DNA of 64,000 nt from Odiellus spinosus (taxonomy: Eukaryota > Arthropoda > Arachnida > Opiliones > Phalangiidae), in contig OY987225.1 of assembly GCA_963920705.1 (NCBI GenBank), positions 6,956,175-7,020,174 of the forward strand. Reading direction: 5' to 3'. The notes beneath the pieces were generated by a model that ran no database searches, was not told the origin of the DNA, and saw only the letters and a program-made list of their open reading frames with translations. Below are positions 21,694 to 32,333 of this stretch, in pieces (the stretch's first letter is position 1; each line of letters begins with the position of its first letter). Both the position numbers and the translations under genes were made by a program.

Positions 21694-22054
21694 TTACCTG
21701 TCTCCTGCAGTCCATTCAAAGTTAGAAACCATATTAATCAAAGTCAAAACTTTTGGGTTTACAGAAGCTTTCTTCACACTAATAGTCTTTGGATTAATTT
21801 TAGTGACAATCCTGCGATAAAAAATGTTTTAGATGGCAATGGGTAAGAAAAAATTCACTGACCCACCAAACAAAATTACCTTTGCAAAAATTCTAGTGTG
21901 CATTCTGCTACATCTGGATATTTGACATTGGCCATAAAACATAAACCAAAAAAACCACTTAAGGCAGAAATCAGTTGATCACCACGTATATGATCATTTA
22001 CAACGCATCCATCTAAGGATAGCATCAAATAACTCGTTTGAACAAGATTTTCTC
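21694..22054 (-). CDS. Two 3'-terminal exons of a conserved, uncharacterised gene
   Basis: Exon 1, 22054-21880, lies between an acceptor TTTTTATGCAG and a donor CAAAG/GTAATT. It reads ENLVQTSYLMLSLDGCVVND, then HIRGDQLISALSGFFGLCFM, then KYPDVAECTLEFLQ. Exon 2, 21811-21694, starts after TTATCGCAG and reads IVTKINPKTISVKKASVNPK, then VLTLINMVSNFEW, ending GDR-stop. The exons join in phase through a split Arg codon. The pattern (YPxxxxxTLEFLQR then INP and NPKVLTLI..FEW) resembles the C-terminus of a widespread animal protein group that includes SAMD3-like proteins, often tied to captured or mobile genes. Function unknown. Upstream exons are not found. The 69-bp intron and clean splice sites argue for a real gene. 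Confidence 0.45.
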
Positions 22055-22320
22055 CTGCATAAAAATAGGGATTCAGTAAGTAGTGTAGTTAAAGGGAGAA
22101 ATCAACCTGATAAATGATTTTCTACCGCAGATTGCGTTTACTATTGACAATTTCAAACCAATATTAAGCTACAAATAAATTCTGAATTTGTCGGGAACTA
22201 GGCTTGACTGTTGTAAAGTCTGATATTTCGCAGTTAACGGGACACCAGCGAATAACGTGAGACTCGAGCTTTATTCCAACAGTAAAACGTCACACTCAAG
22301 TGATAATGGTAAGAACCTGT

Positions 22321-22899
22321 GGTGCGTTCAGTAACACTCAGCGGTGAGTCCGGTTTCTTTACTGTACGCTTTTACGTCACGGTTACTCACCGATTGCTCA
22401 TTGGAGGCACCGGATATTCGAGATGGTTTTTTCGGTGGCGTGACGTAAAACGCGTTGCGCCGCGCTCTTAATCAATTATTTCGTTTTTTGGTCTCTAATC
22501 TTAACGCGAAGAAAGTCTTAGAAAATGAGTGCTCCTATTATTAAAATTTTTGCTCCTGTAGATAATAGAGGGTATAAATATTTTATCGGTTTAATAGTTT
22601 GTACATAGTAATTCTAACTGGATTTGAATTAAATATGCTGCTAAAATACCAGTAGTCGCAGTTTTTATTGAGTCTAAACAATTTTCTTCGAACTATTTAA
22701 CCTTCTACTGGCTCACTTGATATTAAATATGGTCATTTTTCCCTTTTATACGGTTTTCGGGAGCAGAAAACCTAGCCGCCAGGTAACTAGTAAACCGGTT
22801 TTTAAAAATTAGTGTTCAACAACCCGCTACGTCATCGGCAAAGCGGTTTCTGAAATCTTGAAATCAGTTTCTCTCCCTATGAGTGTTACTGAACGCACC
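22321..22899. mobile_element. Non-autonomous DNA transposon with 20-bp TIRs
   Basis: GGTGCGTTCAGTAACACTCA at 22321-22340 is exactly inverted at 22880-22899, giving a 579-bp element with no open frame. It contains CGG/CACCG-rich subterminal motifs. Flanks CCTGT and CCTAG do not give a clean target-site duplication, so the superfamily (hAT, P or other) is open. Confidence 0.7.
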
Positions 22900-23420
22900 C
22901 CTAGTCTGGATTGTTTGCGAGTTTTCAGTAGGCGTGTTTTCGCTCTTTCGTCAGTGACTAGTAAAAAATTAATTTCTAGCTTTATACTTGGTTATTGTTT
23001 CTATACTAGCAGATTAGTATAATTTACTAATAGTCGAGGAGACAAAGTGTTATTTTGTGGTGAACCGTCGGATTCAGTATGACTAAAGTTCTTGATTGAT
23101 TCCGGTATTTTCGAGGGTGCTGATCACGAATCTGCCGGGTGCCAGAGCGAGAAAGTTGAGAAATTTAAGTTATGACGTCATCAAGATGACCACTGGTCAC
23201 CTAACACCAAACGAGTCATATCTCTTTAACTAATTGCCATATATCATTTAATAGATAATGAGGCGAGAAACAAAATAAAATTATAAGATTTTCTATGTCT
23301 CCCGCCAGGGGCGCTGTTACGAGTGTAAACTTACCTTTCGTTTATTTTTACCTACATATTGGCTTGTTATACCTCATTTAGAAGCATTTCTTTTACTCTT
23401 TAGAAATAATTGAAATGTTT
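22900..23420. other. No gene recognised
   Basis: Mixed AT-rich sequence without usable frames or clear repeats. Confidence 0.45.
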
Positions 23421-23723
23421 TAAATTAACTATTGATGATAGATGCCCAAAGATGACTTTTTTGAGTAGAAATTGTCCCTGGGGCCCATGGCCGCCGGACT
23501 ATCGGCTCTTGCGACGGTGGGAATGTCGCGTGGGGGAAGGAGAACTTGCGGGACCTCTTCCTGATGTTCCCACATATCCGGGCTCTCTGCCCCTGCAGGG
23601 ATAATGTCAATGGGGCGATTATAGGGGAGGGGGTCGTTTACGCCCATCCAATCGATCTCTTGGAAACGATTTGCTATCTCGGCGTCGATTTCCTCTTCGT
23701 CCTCGTACGGTCGAATGGGGGGT

Positions 23724-24260
23724 TTACCAGAGGCTGCCGCCTACGCCTAGGGTTGCGTCCCCTAGGTTCGGGAGACTGAATCCGGGGTGGGGTTCTGTCT
23801 CCTTCTCCCCATGGGATACGTTCATATTCCTCCATCGGATGACGTCCTGTCCGTCATGAGGGGCTTCGTCCAGAAGCGCTTGGTCCTCCAACCATGCCTC
23901 ACGTTGGCGTCGTTCCAGCTCCACGTCTGTTTCTCCTTCCATTCGGAGGATACGGGAGGGGGGCTTTTGGCTCGAGGAGCCACCAAAACGATAGTTTTTT
24001 TTCCTTTCCAATTAGGATGTTTCCGTAACAATTTTTCGTCTTCCGAAGGGAAGTTAATTGGAGATCCCATGCGGGATTGATGGGGTGCTTGAATAGAAAA
24101 CAAAGTTCTGGTCTACAAATGTGACAATAGTAATGGGGTAGTGCTTCTAAGATATCCAAGGTGATTCCAACGCAGATAACATGATATTGTTCCTCGCAAT
24201 TGTCGCATTGTACCCAATCAATTTGGGGTTCAAGAGAAAGAAAGAAGCCAAGGCCCGGAA
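23724..24260 (-). pseudogene. PHD-finger-like remnant and acidic tail
   Basis: Reading from about 24260 on the minus strand gives IDWVQCDNCEEQYHVICVGI and, 17 residues later, YYCHICRPEL. The spacing C-x2-C-x4-H-x2-C ... C-x2-C is that of a PHD finger from its second cysteine pair on, including the Trp before it. The first CxxC pair is not seen upstream, so the finger is incomplete. The frame continues for about 60 residues, then shifts near 24005 to a charged region (MEGETDVELERRQREAWLED). PHD fingers read histone H3 tails. It lies 0.4 kb downstream, on the same strand, of the MBD remnant of a Ty3/gypsy element. It may be part of it or an unrelated gene piece; context does not decide. Confidence 0.45.
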
Positions 24261-24469
24261 CTCGACTAAGGCGCGAAGAAAAAGCGCCTTAAGCGGCGGA
24301 CGTCACGTAACCGTTTGTAATTTTATTTTTGAGCAAGAAACCATTTTGATGGCCACGTCCCCAAAAACCGATCCTCTGTATTTCGAAAACTACTTACTCA
24401 ATAGTTGGATCTATAAACGGGGAGGAAATTTTGGAGAAAGAGTTCTCGCGACGTCATACCTTGTCTAGT

Positions 24470-24650
24470 CTCTCAGCGCCCACTCAGCGTCAAGCTTATT
24501 TCTTAAGCTAAGAATTTATTTATTTCCGGTTTCTCTCCTCTTCTCCGAGGCTCTTAAATTTCAACTTTTCCAATCGGATAACGCGTTTATCGAGATTTCG
24601 CGACCCAATGATTTTTATTAAGTTATGATAGCGTTTATATTACATCGTTA
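24470..24650. other. Spacer between PHD-like and MBD remnants
   Basis: No usable frame; AT-rich with many stops on the minus strand. Confidence 0.3.
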
Positions 24651-24654
24651 ACGG

Positions 24655-25028
24655 TTTCATAATAAAGATGGGGAACGCAGACGTTTAGAGTTCGGGCCAG
24701 GTGGATAATAATAAACATCTAATCCAGCCTTGCTTAAAAGGTTCCTTATAACGCTCATGTAAGGTGCTAATTAGTGAAGGATCATTAGTATTATCTTCTG
24801 CAGAAGATAAGGTAAATAATCTCATATCGTGTTGTGTTCGAAGAAGAACGGGAGGGTCTGAGAATAATTCAAAACCAGGTTCTGAAGTATCGATAAGTGA
24901 TTCTAACGATGGACTTCGTGTACTAGGAGGGGTTTCTATTGTACCTGCTTCACTTGAGGATCGCAGTTCATTATAACTATCTTGGATTTGGACAGACTGA
25001 TGACCTAGGATTTCAGACTGCTTGATCA
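24655..25028 (-). pseudogene. Methyl-CpG-binding-type (MBD) domain remnant behind gypsy integrase
   Basis: A single frame from 25028 to about 24724 begins one base out of register with the end of the integrase frame, so a single frameshift near 25015-25028 separates them. It runs through a Ser/Glu-rich linker and LISTLHERYKEPFKQGWIR, then after a frameshifting deletion near 24722 continues DVYYYPPGPNSKRLRSPS. GW-I-R followed by DVYYY..P and K-RLRS is the MBD signature (compare DxYYxSPxGxRxRS). The deleted part is the strand that carries the first DNA-contacting arginine. A stop follows shortly. Domain identity is from motif recognition. A second, better preserved copy of the same arrangement is at 32418-32935. 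Confidence 0.65.
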
Positions 25029-26562
25029 GGAATTTCCTTAGAAAGGGTATTGGGGACGTTAGATGAAGTCTGCGCGCTGACCTCAGCTGTTGATGTTAAA
25101 TGAGTACTCGATTGGCCGATCGAATCCTCAGTAGCTGGTATATCTGTATCCTCTACCATAAGTCTTTCATCAAGGAAAACTGTATCATTGTTCCAATACA
25201 GTTTGAGTTGAGAGATATGAGTGGTGCCTATAATTTCACCTGTTTCTATGTCTGCTAACTCATATACTAAAGGAGATTGTTTATCTACTATTTTGTAAGG
25301 TCCTTTCCATTTCGGACTTAATTTTGCCATAAAACCTGATGCTGCCTGGGACAAAGGAAAAAGTTTCCTTCCAGACAAGTGTTCCAATATTATATTCTAT
25401 CGGATCTCGCTTCTGATCATAATAAAGTTTTTGTCTCTTTTGATCTATCTCTGCTAATTTTTTGGATAATTTAAGTTGATCATGGAGAATTTTAATGGTT
25501 TTTTGCACGATCCATATCTTGGGGTAGTTCTAACTCATATTCAGAGTCAATTTCCCAAGGATTACGTGGTTCTCTGCCGTAATTTAAATAAAATGGTGAT
25601 CTACCTGTTGTATCGTGAGGAATTGAGTTTATTGCAAATGCAATTAAAGGTAAAAAATCACATCGGCGATGGTGTCTACCGACATACATGGAAATTGTTT
25701 CACCTAGTATTCTATTTATTCTCTCTGTCAAATTAGTCTGTGGTTGGTATGGTGTAGTGAAAACAATTTTAAAGAGACGGCAAGTGTCAGCCCAAAGTTG
25801 TGATGTAAATTGAGAACCTTGATCTGATAGGATTTTAACTTTAGCGCCCCATCTACAAATTAAGTTTCGAAGAGCTGTAGCACAAGTGTCCGCTGTCACT
25901 GATTTTAGGGGTATTAACTCAACATACTTTGTCATGTAATCAACAAATACTAATAGATAATTGTTGCCATTATGACTACGAGGCAAAGGACCCATGATGT
26001 CAACCCCGATCATGCTCCATGGAGCGGAAAGCTCTGTTGACATCATCAATCCAGGCTTACGTCTGTTTCTTGATTTATATTCTTGACAAATTCTACATCC
26101 TCTAATGTAATCAGCCACATCCTTATTCATAGAAGGCCACCAAAATCTATTCTTAATTTTAATTAAACTCTTATCCCGACCTCTATGAGCTGAAAGAGGT
26201 TGATCATGTACCAATCTCAGAGCTTCGCGTCTGAGAGAAAGAGGTGAATAAATCAGATTTGAGCCTCCTCTAACTGGACGATAATATAAAATGTCATTTG
26301 TCAATTCATAGAGGCGATTATATGGTTGGTTTTTATCCTTGAGCGTGTCTATAATTCGACGTAGAATCGTATCTTCATGTTGGGCTCGTTGTATATCGGC
26401 TCGAGTAAAAACATGAAAATTTGCATGTGGACCAGGAACAAAAGCGTCGATTAGGGATGAACTAACCTCCGTAGAGGAATCAACTACGGATCCACTAGAT
26501 AAATCTAAACTAGAATTGGTAGATTCAAGGGTGGAAGATCTTTGGTTGTTAGATACTCTAGA
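25013..26562 (-). pseudogene. Ty3/gypsy pol: integrase, 5'-truncated and frameshifted
   Basis: Coding starts at about 26562 with no RT or RNase H upstream and runs 26304-25492 without stops. The zinc-binding H2C2 domain is HDQPLSAHRGRDKSL ... CRICQEYKS. The catalytic core has IGVDIMGPLP (D), ILSDQGSQFTS (D) and NLTERINRILGE (E), so the DDE triad is present. The C-terminal part lies in two further frames (25508-25281 and 25387-25013) and includes FMAKLSPKWKGPYKIVDKQ and IGTTHISQLKLYW, the usual post-integrase barrel of gypsy elements. At least two frameshifts (near 25500 and 25370) inactivate it. The enzyme joins element cDNA to host DNA. No LTRs were recognised. It is a relative, not a copy, of the integrase at 32.9-34.5 kb. 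Confidence 0.88.
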
Positions 26563-26734
26563 GATTTGTAATGGTCAATACAATCTGAAGCCGGAGATGT
26601 AGTTTTTTTCCGCCAAAAATCGTGATGCGCTTTAAGCTTGATCTATCCGCTCTGTCGCCAGGTGTTTCGTTCACATGTGTGCTTATAGAGAGCGCTCAAC
26701 TCGCGCTCGAGAGGAAAAAAGGTAAACAAGGAAA

Positions 26735-27182
26735 ATGGCGTCGAGCGTAACTACTCTGCTGCTTTTTAAAAGGAATTTGCTGTTATTGAGATTGAAAAAG
26801 CGAAAACAATTAAGAAAAGTAAAACAGAGAAAAGAACGTCGGTGGTGGGTTCACCCTATTTGGTTAATCCGAAAGAAAGAAGGATATATTCACACTTTAG
26901 TAAGTTAATATTGCTATGATAAACACTAAAAGGCTTAAATTTTCTAAATGTATTTATAGATATATATGGAATTGAAATTATTGTCTCTCTTCGTTAATAA
27001 TCTTTATTTGAATTTCAGCTTAATAACATGAGATTGCACGATCCTGCTTATTTCAAGAATTTTACCCGTATGTCTCCAACGGTATTTGATGAACTTGTAG
27101 GCATGTTGGAAAACCGCCTTAAAAAGTTTCCTTTATCTCGAGAGCCACTTTCATAGCCATAGATTGGCCATAACGCTGGAGG
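26735..27182 (+). pseudogene. PIF/Harbinger (HARBI1-like) transposase, N-terminal two exons
   Basis: Exon 1 (26735-26899, 55 codons from ATG) ends in ERRWWVHPIWLIRKKEGYIH-TL at a donor GTAAGT. A 119-bp intron ends with TTTGAATTTCAG. Exon 2 from 27019 reads LNNMRLHDPAYFKNFTRMSP then TVFDELVGMLENRL, in phase. RRWWVHP, the short acidic linker and F-R-M-S-x-x-x-F-D-E-L are diagnostic of the N-terminal helices of HARBI1-type transposases. A TAG at 27154-27156 stops the frame, but the next frame continues HSHRLAITLEV, matching RLAVTLRxL of the family, so one base was lost or gained near 27150. Homology ends at about 27182. The catalytic part is missing. Confidence 0.8.
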
Positions 27183-27251
27183 TACTCCACTAATGACCTC
27201 AAGGTGCTATTCGTTTTAGAATGGCCGATCTTGGAAGCTTTATAGATCTCG

Positions 27252-29205
27252 GCTATTAAAAAAATTATTTTAACATTTTAAAGCAAAACTGCTAGTGAAA
27301 TCTCCAAAAAAATTTGGTTTAAAAAAAAAATCCACAATTTAAAACTAGTCCGTGCTTTCAAGGGAAAAATTCTATAGCAAATGGCGCCTTTAAACTTTAA
27401 CTAGCTATGGTTTTGAGACCTTACAACTCTTAAAGGAAATATCTGCTCTGAAACTAGCCCCTTTAAAATGCTCTTTCCTTATGCACGCTGCCTAGCTTTG
27501 ACTGTACAGTTTGTTTTGTACAACGTCGTCTGCTAAGCTAAAAAAGAAGGCGACTTTAAAGGGGATTTGAAAATCGCAGATAGTCCCTTTAATAGTTACT
27601 TCTGTAAAGAAATCTAACAACCTTGGAACGAACAAAAAGAGGCGTTAAAAACCTCCTCTTAATATTGTATATGTTGCCTTTTTTCAAGGTTGTGACATGT
27701 GCAATTTTATAAAATGGTGTATTGTGAAAATTAAAATAACAATTTAATTATAGTTAATAGACAAATTATAATTGAACTTGGTGACATAGTTCAACAGAGA
27801 TTCTGGTGAAGAGTTTCAAAGAACTCGGAAAACAAGAGTAAAGGAAAATTCTTTAAACTGCGTCAGTCTGGGAAGTGGTCGAGACCCTCATTAATTAGCA
27901 AAATGATTCTATTGGCTGACATGACTTACTACACGTGACTCCGTAGTATTCAATAAAAATTAACACAAAGAATTATTATTTTTGACTGGGTTTTCCCTCG
28001 ATTCTGCGGTCCATATTCTATGGTTGATCTTGTGACAAGGTGTCATTATGAAAATTGCATGTGAAACAATAGAAGTATCATACTTATAGAAGATATGTTC
28101 TATACTTATGGTTTTAGCCACGGTGATTCAGAAAATAATAAATTATAACAAATTTTCTTACTTCCTCTATAACCCATTGTTTTCAAGAAATGATACGCCA
28201 CTTCATCTCCAACAACTTCAAATCCAAGAAAATTTGGAATTTTACCTGAAATTTGCAAAAATTATGAACAATAACAAAACAGATATGTTAATTTACTTTC
28301 TAGCATCTTCCATTTCCAATTGCAGCTCCTTTCCCGTATCGAGAAGGAGAACTTGATTGGCGGAAAAAGTAATATATTATCATTGTGCATTTAATTTATT
28401 AAAGAATTATTGGTATTTTGTTGGGGTCATAAATGTAAGGGAGAATGAAACCTAACAACAATCGATTTTTAACCGATTCCTTATCGTTAACCAATCTAAC
28501 CTAATTTTGCACACAAAATTACAAAATTTATTTCTAATTTATTATTTGTTTTTATATTTATATAATAGTGGCTTAGGCTGCTATTTAAACTAGGAATTTA
28601 TAGTAAAAGCACTTGTTGATTGGTTGAATTGTGCCTTATAAAGGCCCTATCCGCTCTGAAACTTGCCCCTTTAAAATGCTATTCCCTTACGCACGCAGGC
28701 TAGCTTTGACTGTACAATTTGGTTTGTACAACGTCGTCTGCTTAGCTAGAAAAGATGGCGACTTTAAAGGGGAACGCAGACAGTCCCTTTAAAAGGACTA
28801 CCTGGGATTTTCAAATCTCCTTTAAAGTCGCCTTCTTTTCGAGCTTAGCGGACGACGTTGTACAAAACAAACTGTACAGTCAAAGCTAGGCCGCGTGCAT
28901 AAGGAAAGAGCATTTTAAAGGGGCTAGTTTCAGAGCAGATATTGCCTTTAAGAGTTGTAAGGTCTCAAAACCATAGCTAGTTAAAGTTTAAAGGCGCCAT
29001 TTGCTATAGAATTTTTCCCTTGAAAGCACGGACTAGTTTTAAATTGTGGATTTTTTTTTTAAACCAAATTTTTTTGGAGATTTCACTAGCAGTTTTGCTT
29101 TAAAATGTTAAAATAATTTTTTTAATTGATCAGTAAAAGGTAGCCTGCATGCGTAAGGGAAGAGCATTTTAAAGGGACAAGTTTCAGAACAGATAGGGCC
29201 TTTAA
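27252..29205. repeat. Nested inverted repeats (foldback elements) 27252-27592 / 28637-29205
   Basis: About 335 bp at 27258-27592 reappears inverted at about 28797-29125 with few differences (shared: ACTAGTCCGTGCTTTCAAGG, TGTACAACGTCGTCTG, AGGCGACTTTAAAGG). A shorter third copy in direct orientation is at about 28640-28795. Outer ends AAAGGCCCTATCCGCTCTGA (28638) and its complement (ending 29204) form a TIR pair of about 40 bp. So a foldback element 28637-29205 contains a second one, and a related arm lies 1.2 kb away. The 1-kb interior (27600-28630) shows no gene. Confidence 0.75.
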
Positions 29206-29486
29206 CGAAAATAAATCCTAACGTTTGTCATATGCATAATACTCACAGGTTCGCTGTCTTTCAGGTTTACGACGTCCTTCATCTAATTAAGATTAAATAA
29301 TATTGTTACAATAGAAGAATAAAAAGTTTTAAATATCTGGCCTTAAGGTTGAACGTACAGCTTGAAATTAGTGAACCTTTTTAAGATTTAAGAGTCCATT
29401 ATCAATCCATTTATAAATGGCTTGGTAATGGATTAGTATGTCTATAATCTTTCCTGAAACATATCTTTATTAAAATGTTTACTTAA

Positions 29487-29700
29487 AGGGAGAATGCAAA
29501 CGAATGACAATCGATTTATTATCGATTCCTTATCTTTTAAATAGGCCTAATCCAACAATAAAAAGTTTACAAAACAAATATGAAACTATAAATTTTAAAC
29601 GTACCCGGCAAATTGGAGATCCAATGAGCAAAGGCCCGTCATTCACGCGAGATCTCCCAGAGACTTATCACGATACATTCGTCGCTATACTTGATAAGTG
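29487..29700. repeat. Copies of a TTAAAGGGAGAATG-ended repeat (also at 28436)
   Basis: GGGAGAATG followed by ACAATCGATTT and CCGATTCCTTATC occurs at about 28440 and again at 29489 in the same orientation. The end motif TTAAAGGGAGAATG is shared with the foldback MITE at 62992. The unit's other end was not located. Confidence 0.45.
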
Positions 29701-29849
29701 AAGAAAACAGGATCTCCATGTTTAATATAATTTTTTTTATTGTTGTATTACGCCTATTTAAACAATAACGCAATAAGGAATCATTTATTGATATGTTGCA
29801 TTATCCCTTCCCCCATGATTTAGAAGTAAAAAAAAAAAAAAAAAACCTT

Positions 29850-30193
29850 GCGGTTGGATCAGGGGGAAACTGATGAAGAGCTGGAGTTTGAAAATGAGTC
29901 TTGGCTAGGGTCTGACGCTGACGAAGACGCGCTCGAGATCGGGTAAGCTATACTATTATTATCATAATTAGTTAACTACTGAATTTATGCTAGAAATTGA
30001 AAAAATGTTCTAGGAATTTCGAATCTCCAGCCTCCCCTGATCCAGAATACTACAACAATTTCATTGCGGATCAGGAGAAGGTGGATGTTGAAGAAAGGAA
30101 TAAGGAAGAAGAAGAAAAAGGTCTAGAGAATTCTATGAAAGGTATAGAAAAAGCTTTGAGAGCCTGAGAGAATTCATTGCCGATTAATATAGC
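29850..30193 (+). other. Candidate acidic exons (unrecognised gene)
   Basis: An acidic frame (GETDEELEFENESWLGSDAD) runs to a donor ATCGG/GTAAGC at about 29942. After an intron of about 70 bp ending TTCTAG, a second frame follows (PASPDPEYYNNFIADQEKVD, then a Glu/Lys-rich stretch) and stops at 30166-30168. Splice sites and composition look genic but no family is recognised. It may be an N-terminal acidic region of a transposase or host gene. Confidence 0.25.
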
Positions 30194-30524
30194 AGGTAAG
30201 AAGATTAAATTATACTCTTTATTTATAATAGCCCCTGTAAAAGTGTTTCAACCCTTTTACTTCAAAGCTCGCTGGCTAGTATATAGATAGGGGTAAATTT
30301 CTTAACGTCTATTTAGTGCCTCTGTAAAATTCCGAGACTACTAAAGAGGTTGAAGAGATCTAGAATGTTTTAGGGGATGTTTCGTTACCCTATCCTAATT
30401 CAGAGAATGAAGCTAGGGGTAAAAAAAAAAAAAAAAAAAAAACAATTTATATGTTTTTTAAAATCTTCTTTTATTTAAAAACATTAGTTTTTCCGCACTT
30501 AGCGCCGGACTGGGTGTGGAATTT

Positions 30525-31030
30525 ACAAAAGTTCATCGTTTTCCAACACCCAGTCCGCGTGCATACGCAGTTTCCCTCGCGCATTTCTTGCTTGACCCGG
30601 TGTGCATCCCACAGGGTTTCTGAACCCATGGGACTGCGGGGCATCCATATTTATCCAGGTCGGTGGCATAGAGTTCGAATAAATCAGCCGCCAATAAAGT
30701 TTTCTCGTGCCCCTTGCACAGAATTTTTTTAAAACCTTTAAAGGCTTTGCAATGGGGCACGAGACGGTTATATGGCAGTAACCCAGCCTCCCAATCTAGT
30801 CCAGTAAGCGAACGCGTTCGAATTACGCGTTGCCACGGGTACCTCCTCTAAAGCGTAAGGAGGTAGATACGACGAAAAGTCCACCACTTTTGGGAAATAC
30901 CCGCGGCAACAAGCGCACTTTTCAAATTTTGCGACGGCCATCTCTTTTACCACAAAGTCAGCATGTTTTTTCCCCTTGAATATGGGGCGACCCCGCAAGT
31001 AGATTATATCCACAATAAGCACTTGCTCCA
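30525..31030 (-). pseudogene. Nuclease-like (DEDD/RNase H-like?) domain at the 3' end of the MBD-gypsy unit
   Basis: In the same frame as the TatD-like region upstream: VLIVDIIYLRGRPIF, HADFVVKEMAVAKF, then a frameshift near 30785, then LPYNRLVPHCKAFKG, ILCKGHEKTLLAADL, ATDLDKYGCPAVPW and a Cys/His-containing end. The order VDxxG ... FVVKExAV ... (V/C)KGxEK ... DL..xGCP ... C..H..C matches an uncharacterised animal family, common in arthropod genomes, that I believe has a DEDD-exonuclease-like fold. The residue that would be the motif-I Glu is Ile here (VDII), so catalysis is doubtful. Family identity is from memory of its pattern, not a search. The frameshift and neighbouring stops mark a pseudogene. 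Confidence 0.4.
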
Positions 31031-31089
31031 GTTGATCTATAATATATGTAATTTCCTTTTTAGACTATACGAAGAAGAGTATATCAGCT

Positions 31090-32333
31090 GTTTAGTATGC
31101 GGAAATCTTCATCTCTACGAAGTCGAACACAACGCTAACCTTCGTGGGTACTATTGAATGAGCTATAACCAAGGCACTGGGGGTCGACATAAACGCGTCG
31201 CGAACATGGTCCATCGAGTGAAAAGAAACCATGGGGGAGAAACCAAAACAAGCATTGGGGAATAACTGCAATACCCTTTTCAAAAAAAAATTAGTACTGG
31301 TGAAGTTCAAAAATAATATACGGTGGTCCCAAGCTAGCTCCTCCTCCAAAAGGGATAGCAGATCGGGGTATGCCTCATAGCACGCGTGGGGAAACTACTC
31401 GATACCTACAACCATTACCGGTTGACAAAAACGACGCGCGATACGCAGCTGGACTCGCGCCACTTCCTATTGTACCAGTTTTGGAACCATTTGAATTGAG
31501 TGGCTGTAATCCAAACCAATACCCCAAATTCCCATAATTTTTGAATGGGCCAAAGCATTCAATAAAAGTTGTTCCGCCCCAAAAGATTCGTAGCGACCCG
31601 CGAAACTCGGGCCAATACCGACTACCGCATAAAAATCCGCGTCCCTTAAGATAGCTTCTAAACGGTCCCAATTCAATTCGTCAATTACCCCACCCAAATG
31701 CGTTACGCAACCCACTAAACTGGCAGGGAAAAATCCGGGGTTTCGGGCCCTAAACTCCGCGAAGGGTATTCTACAAGACGTTACTCGGCGAAAAAGCGAG
31801 AGTTCAAAATACGGGTCAACGTAATCGAAATCTTCAGCGGAGTCCACCGGGTAACGTGGCGGAACTGACAAACGCCAATCTGGAACTCCTGACGGCCGAC
31901 GCGGGAGGAACACCTGATAACTCGATGCAGCTTCAAGCCTGGTAACCCCAACCTCTTGATGATCCAAAGTCCGTACAACGGCGGTCGTCGAATTGCCTGC
32001 GCACCCGTCAATGATCGGATGGACATCAGCGAGTAATACTTGCCTGCCCGTGGTTGGTCGTGCGTCTACCACTTCCAGGCCTTCAACGGGATACTGCTCT
32101 GCCGAGGAATCGAAGCCCATAGGAGATTCTTCGTCCAACCGTGTCTCCAATTCAGTCGTTTCCTCCAAGATATCACCCATCCTGGCCTCCAATCCAGCCA
32201 CATTCATACGACTAACTTGACAATCTCCCAAAAACGCCTCACGGAATTCGACAGTTGCCTCTGGATCATTCAAATTTAATTCATCCGGATCCGGAGTAGG
32301 GGGTAAGGAGAATTTGGCCGCCAGACGTGACAT
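31090..32333 (-). pseudogene. TatD-like (metallo-dependent hydrolase fold) protein, metal ligands lost
   Basis: The ATG at 32333 directly follows a T-run plus AG that looks like a splice acceptor. Residues 1-170 are low-complexity, acidic then Pro/Arg-rich. A TatD-like barrel follows: DFDYVDPYFELSLFRRV where active members have DxHxHL, VGCVTHLGGVID, YAVVGIGPSFAGRYESFGAE, then IWGIGLDYSHSIQMVPKLVQ where active members have GEIGLDY. After a TAG at about 31464-31466 it goes on in the same frame: QLRIARRFCQPVMVVG, a second TAG, EELAWDHRILFLNFTSTNFF, LFPNACFGFSPMVSFHSMDH. Every expected metal ligand seems replaced (HxH, E, H of VIHxR, H of HCF, final D) while the surrounding text stays family-like. 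Resembles TATDN2-type genes expanded in invertebrates. Shares frame with the MBD ORF and the nuclease-like region. Confidence 0.6.

Noticed and set aside
31092..32279. Plus-strand frames opposite the TatD-like gene (31993-32279) and minus-strand shadow 31375-31671
   Set aside because: They mirror the minus-strand coding frame and carry no domain of their own.
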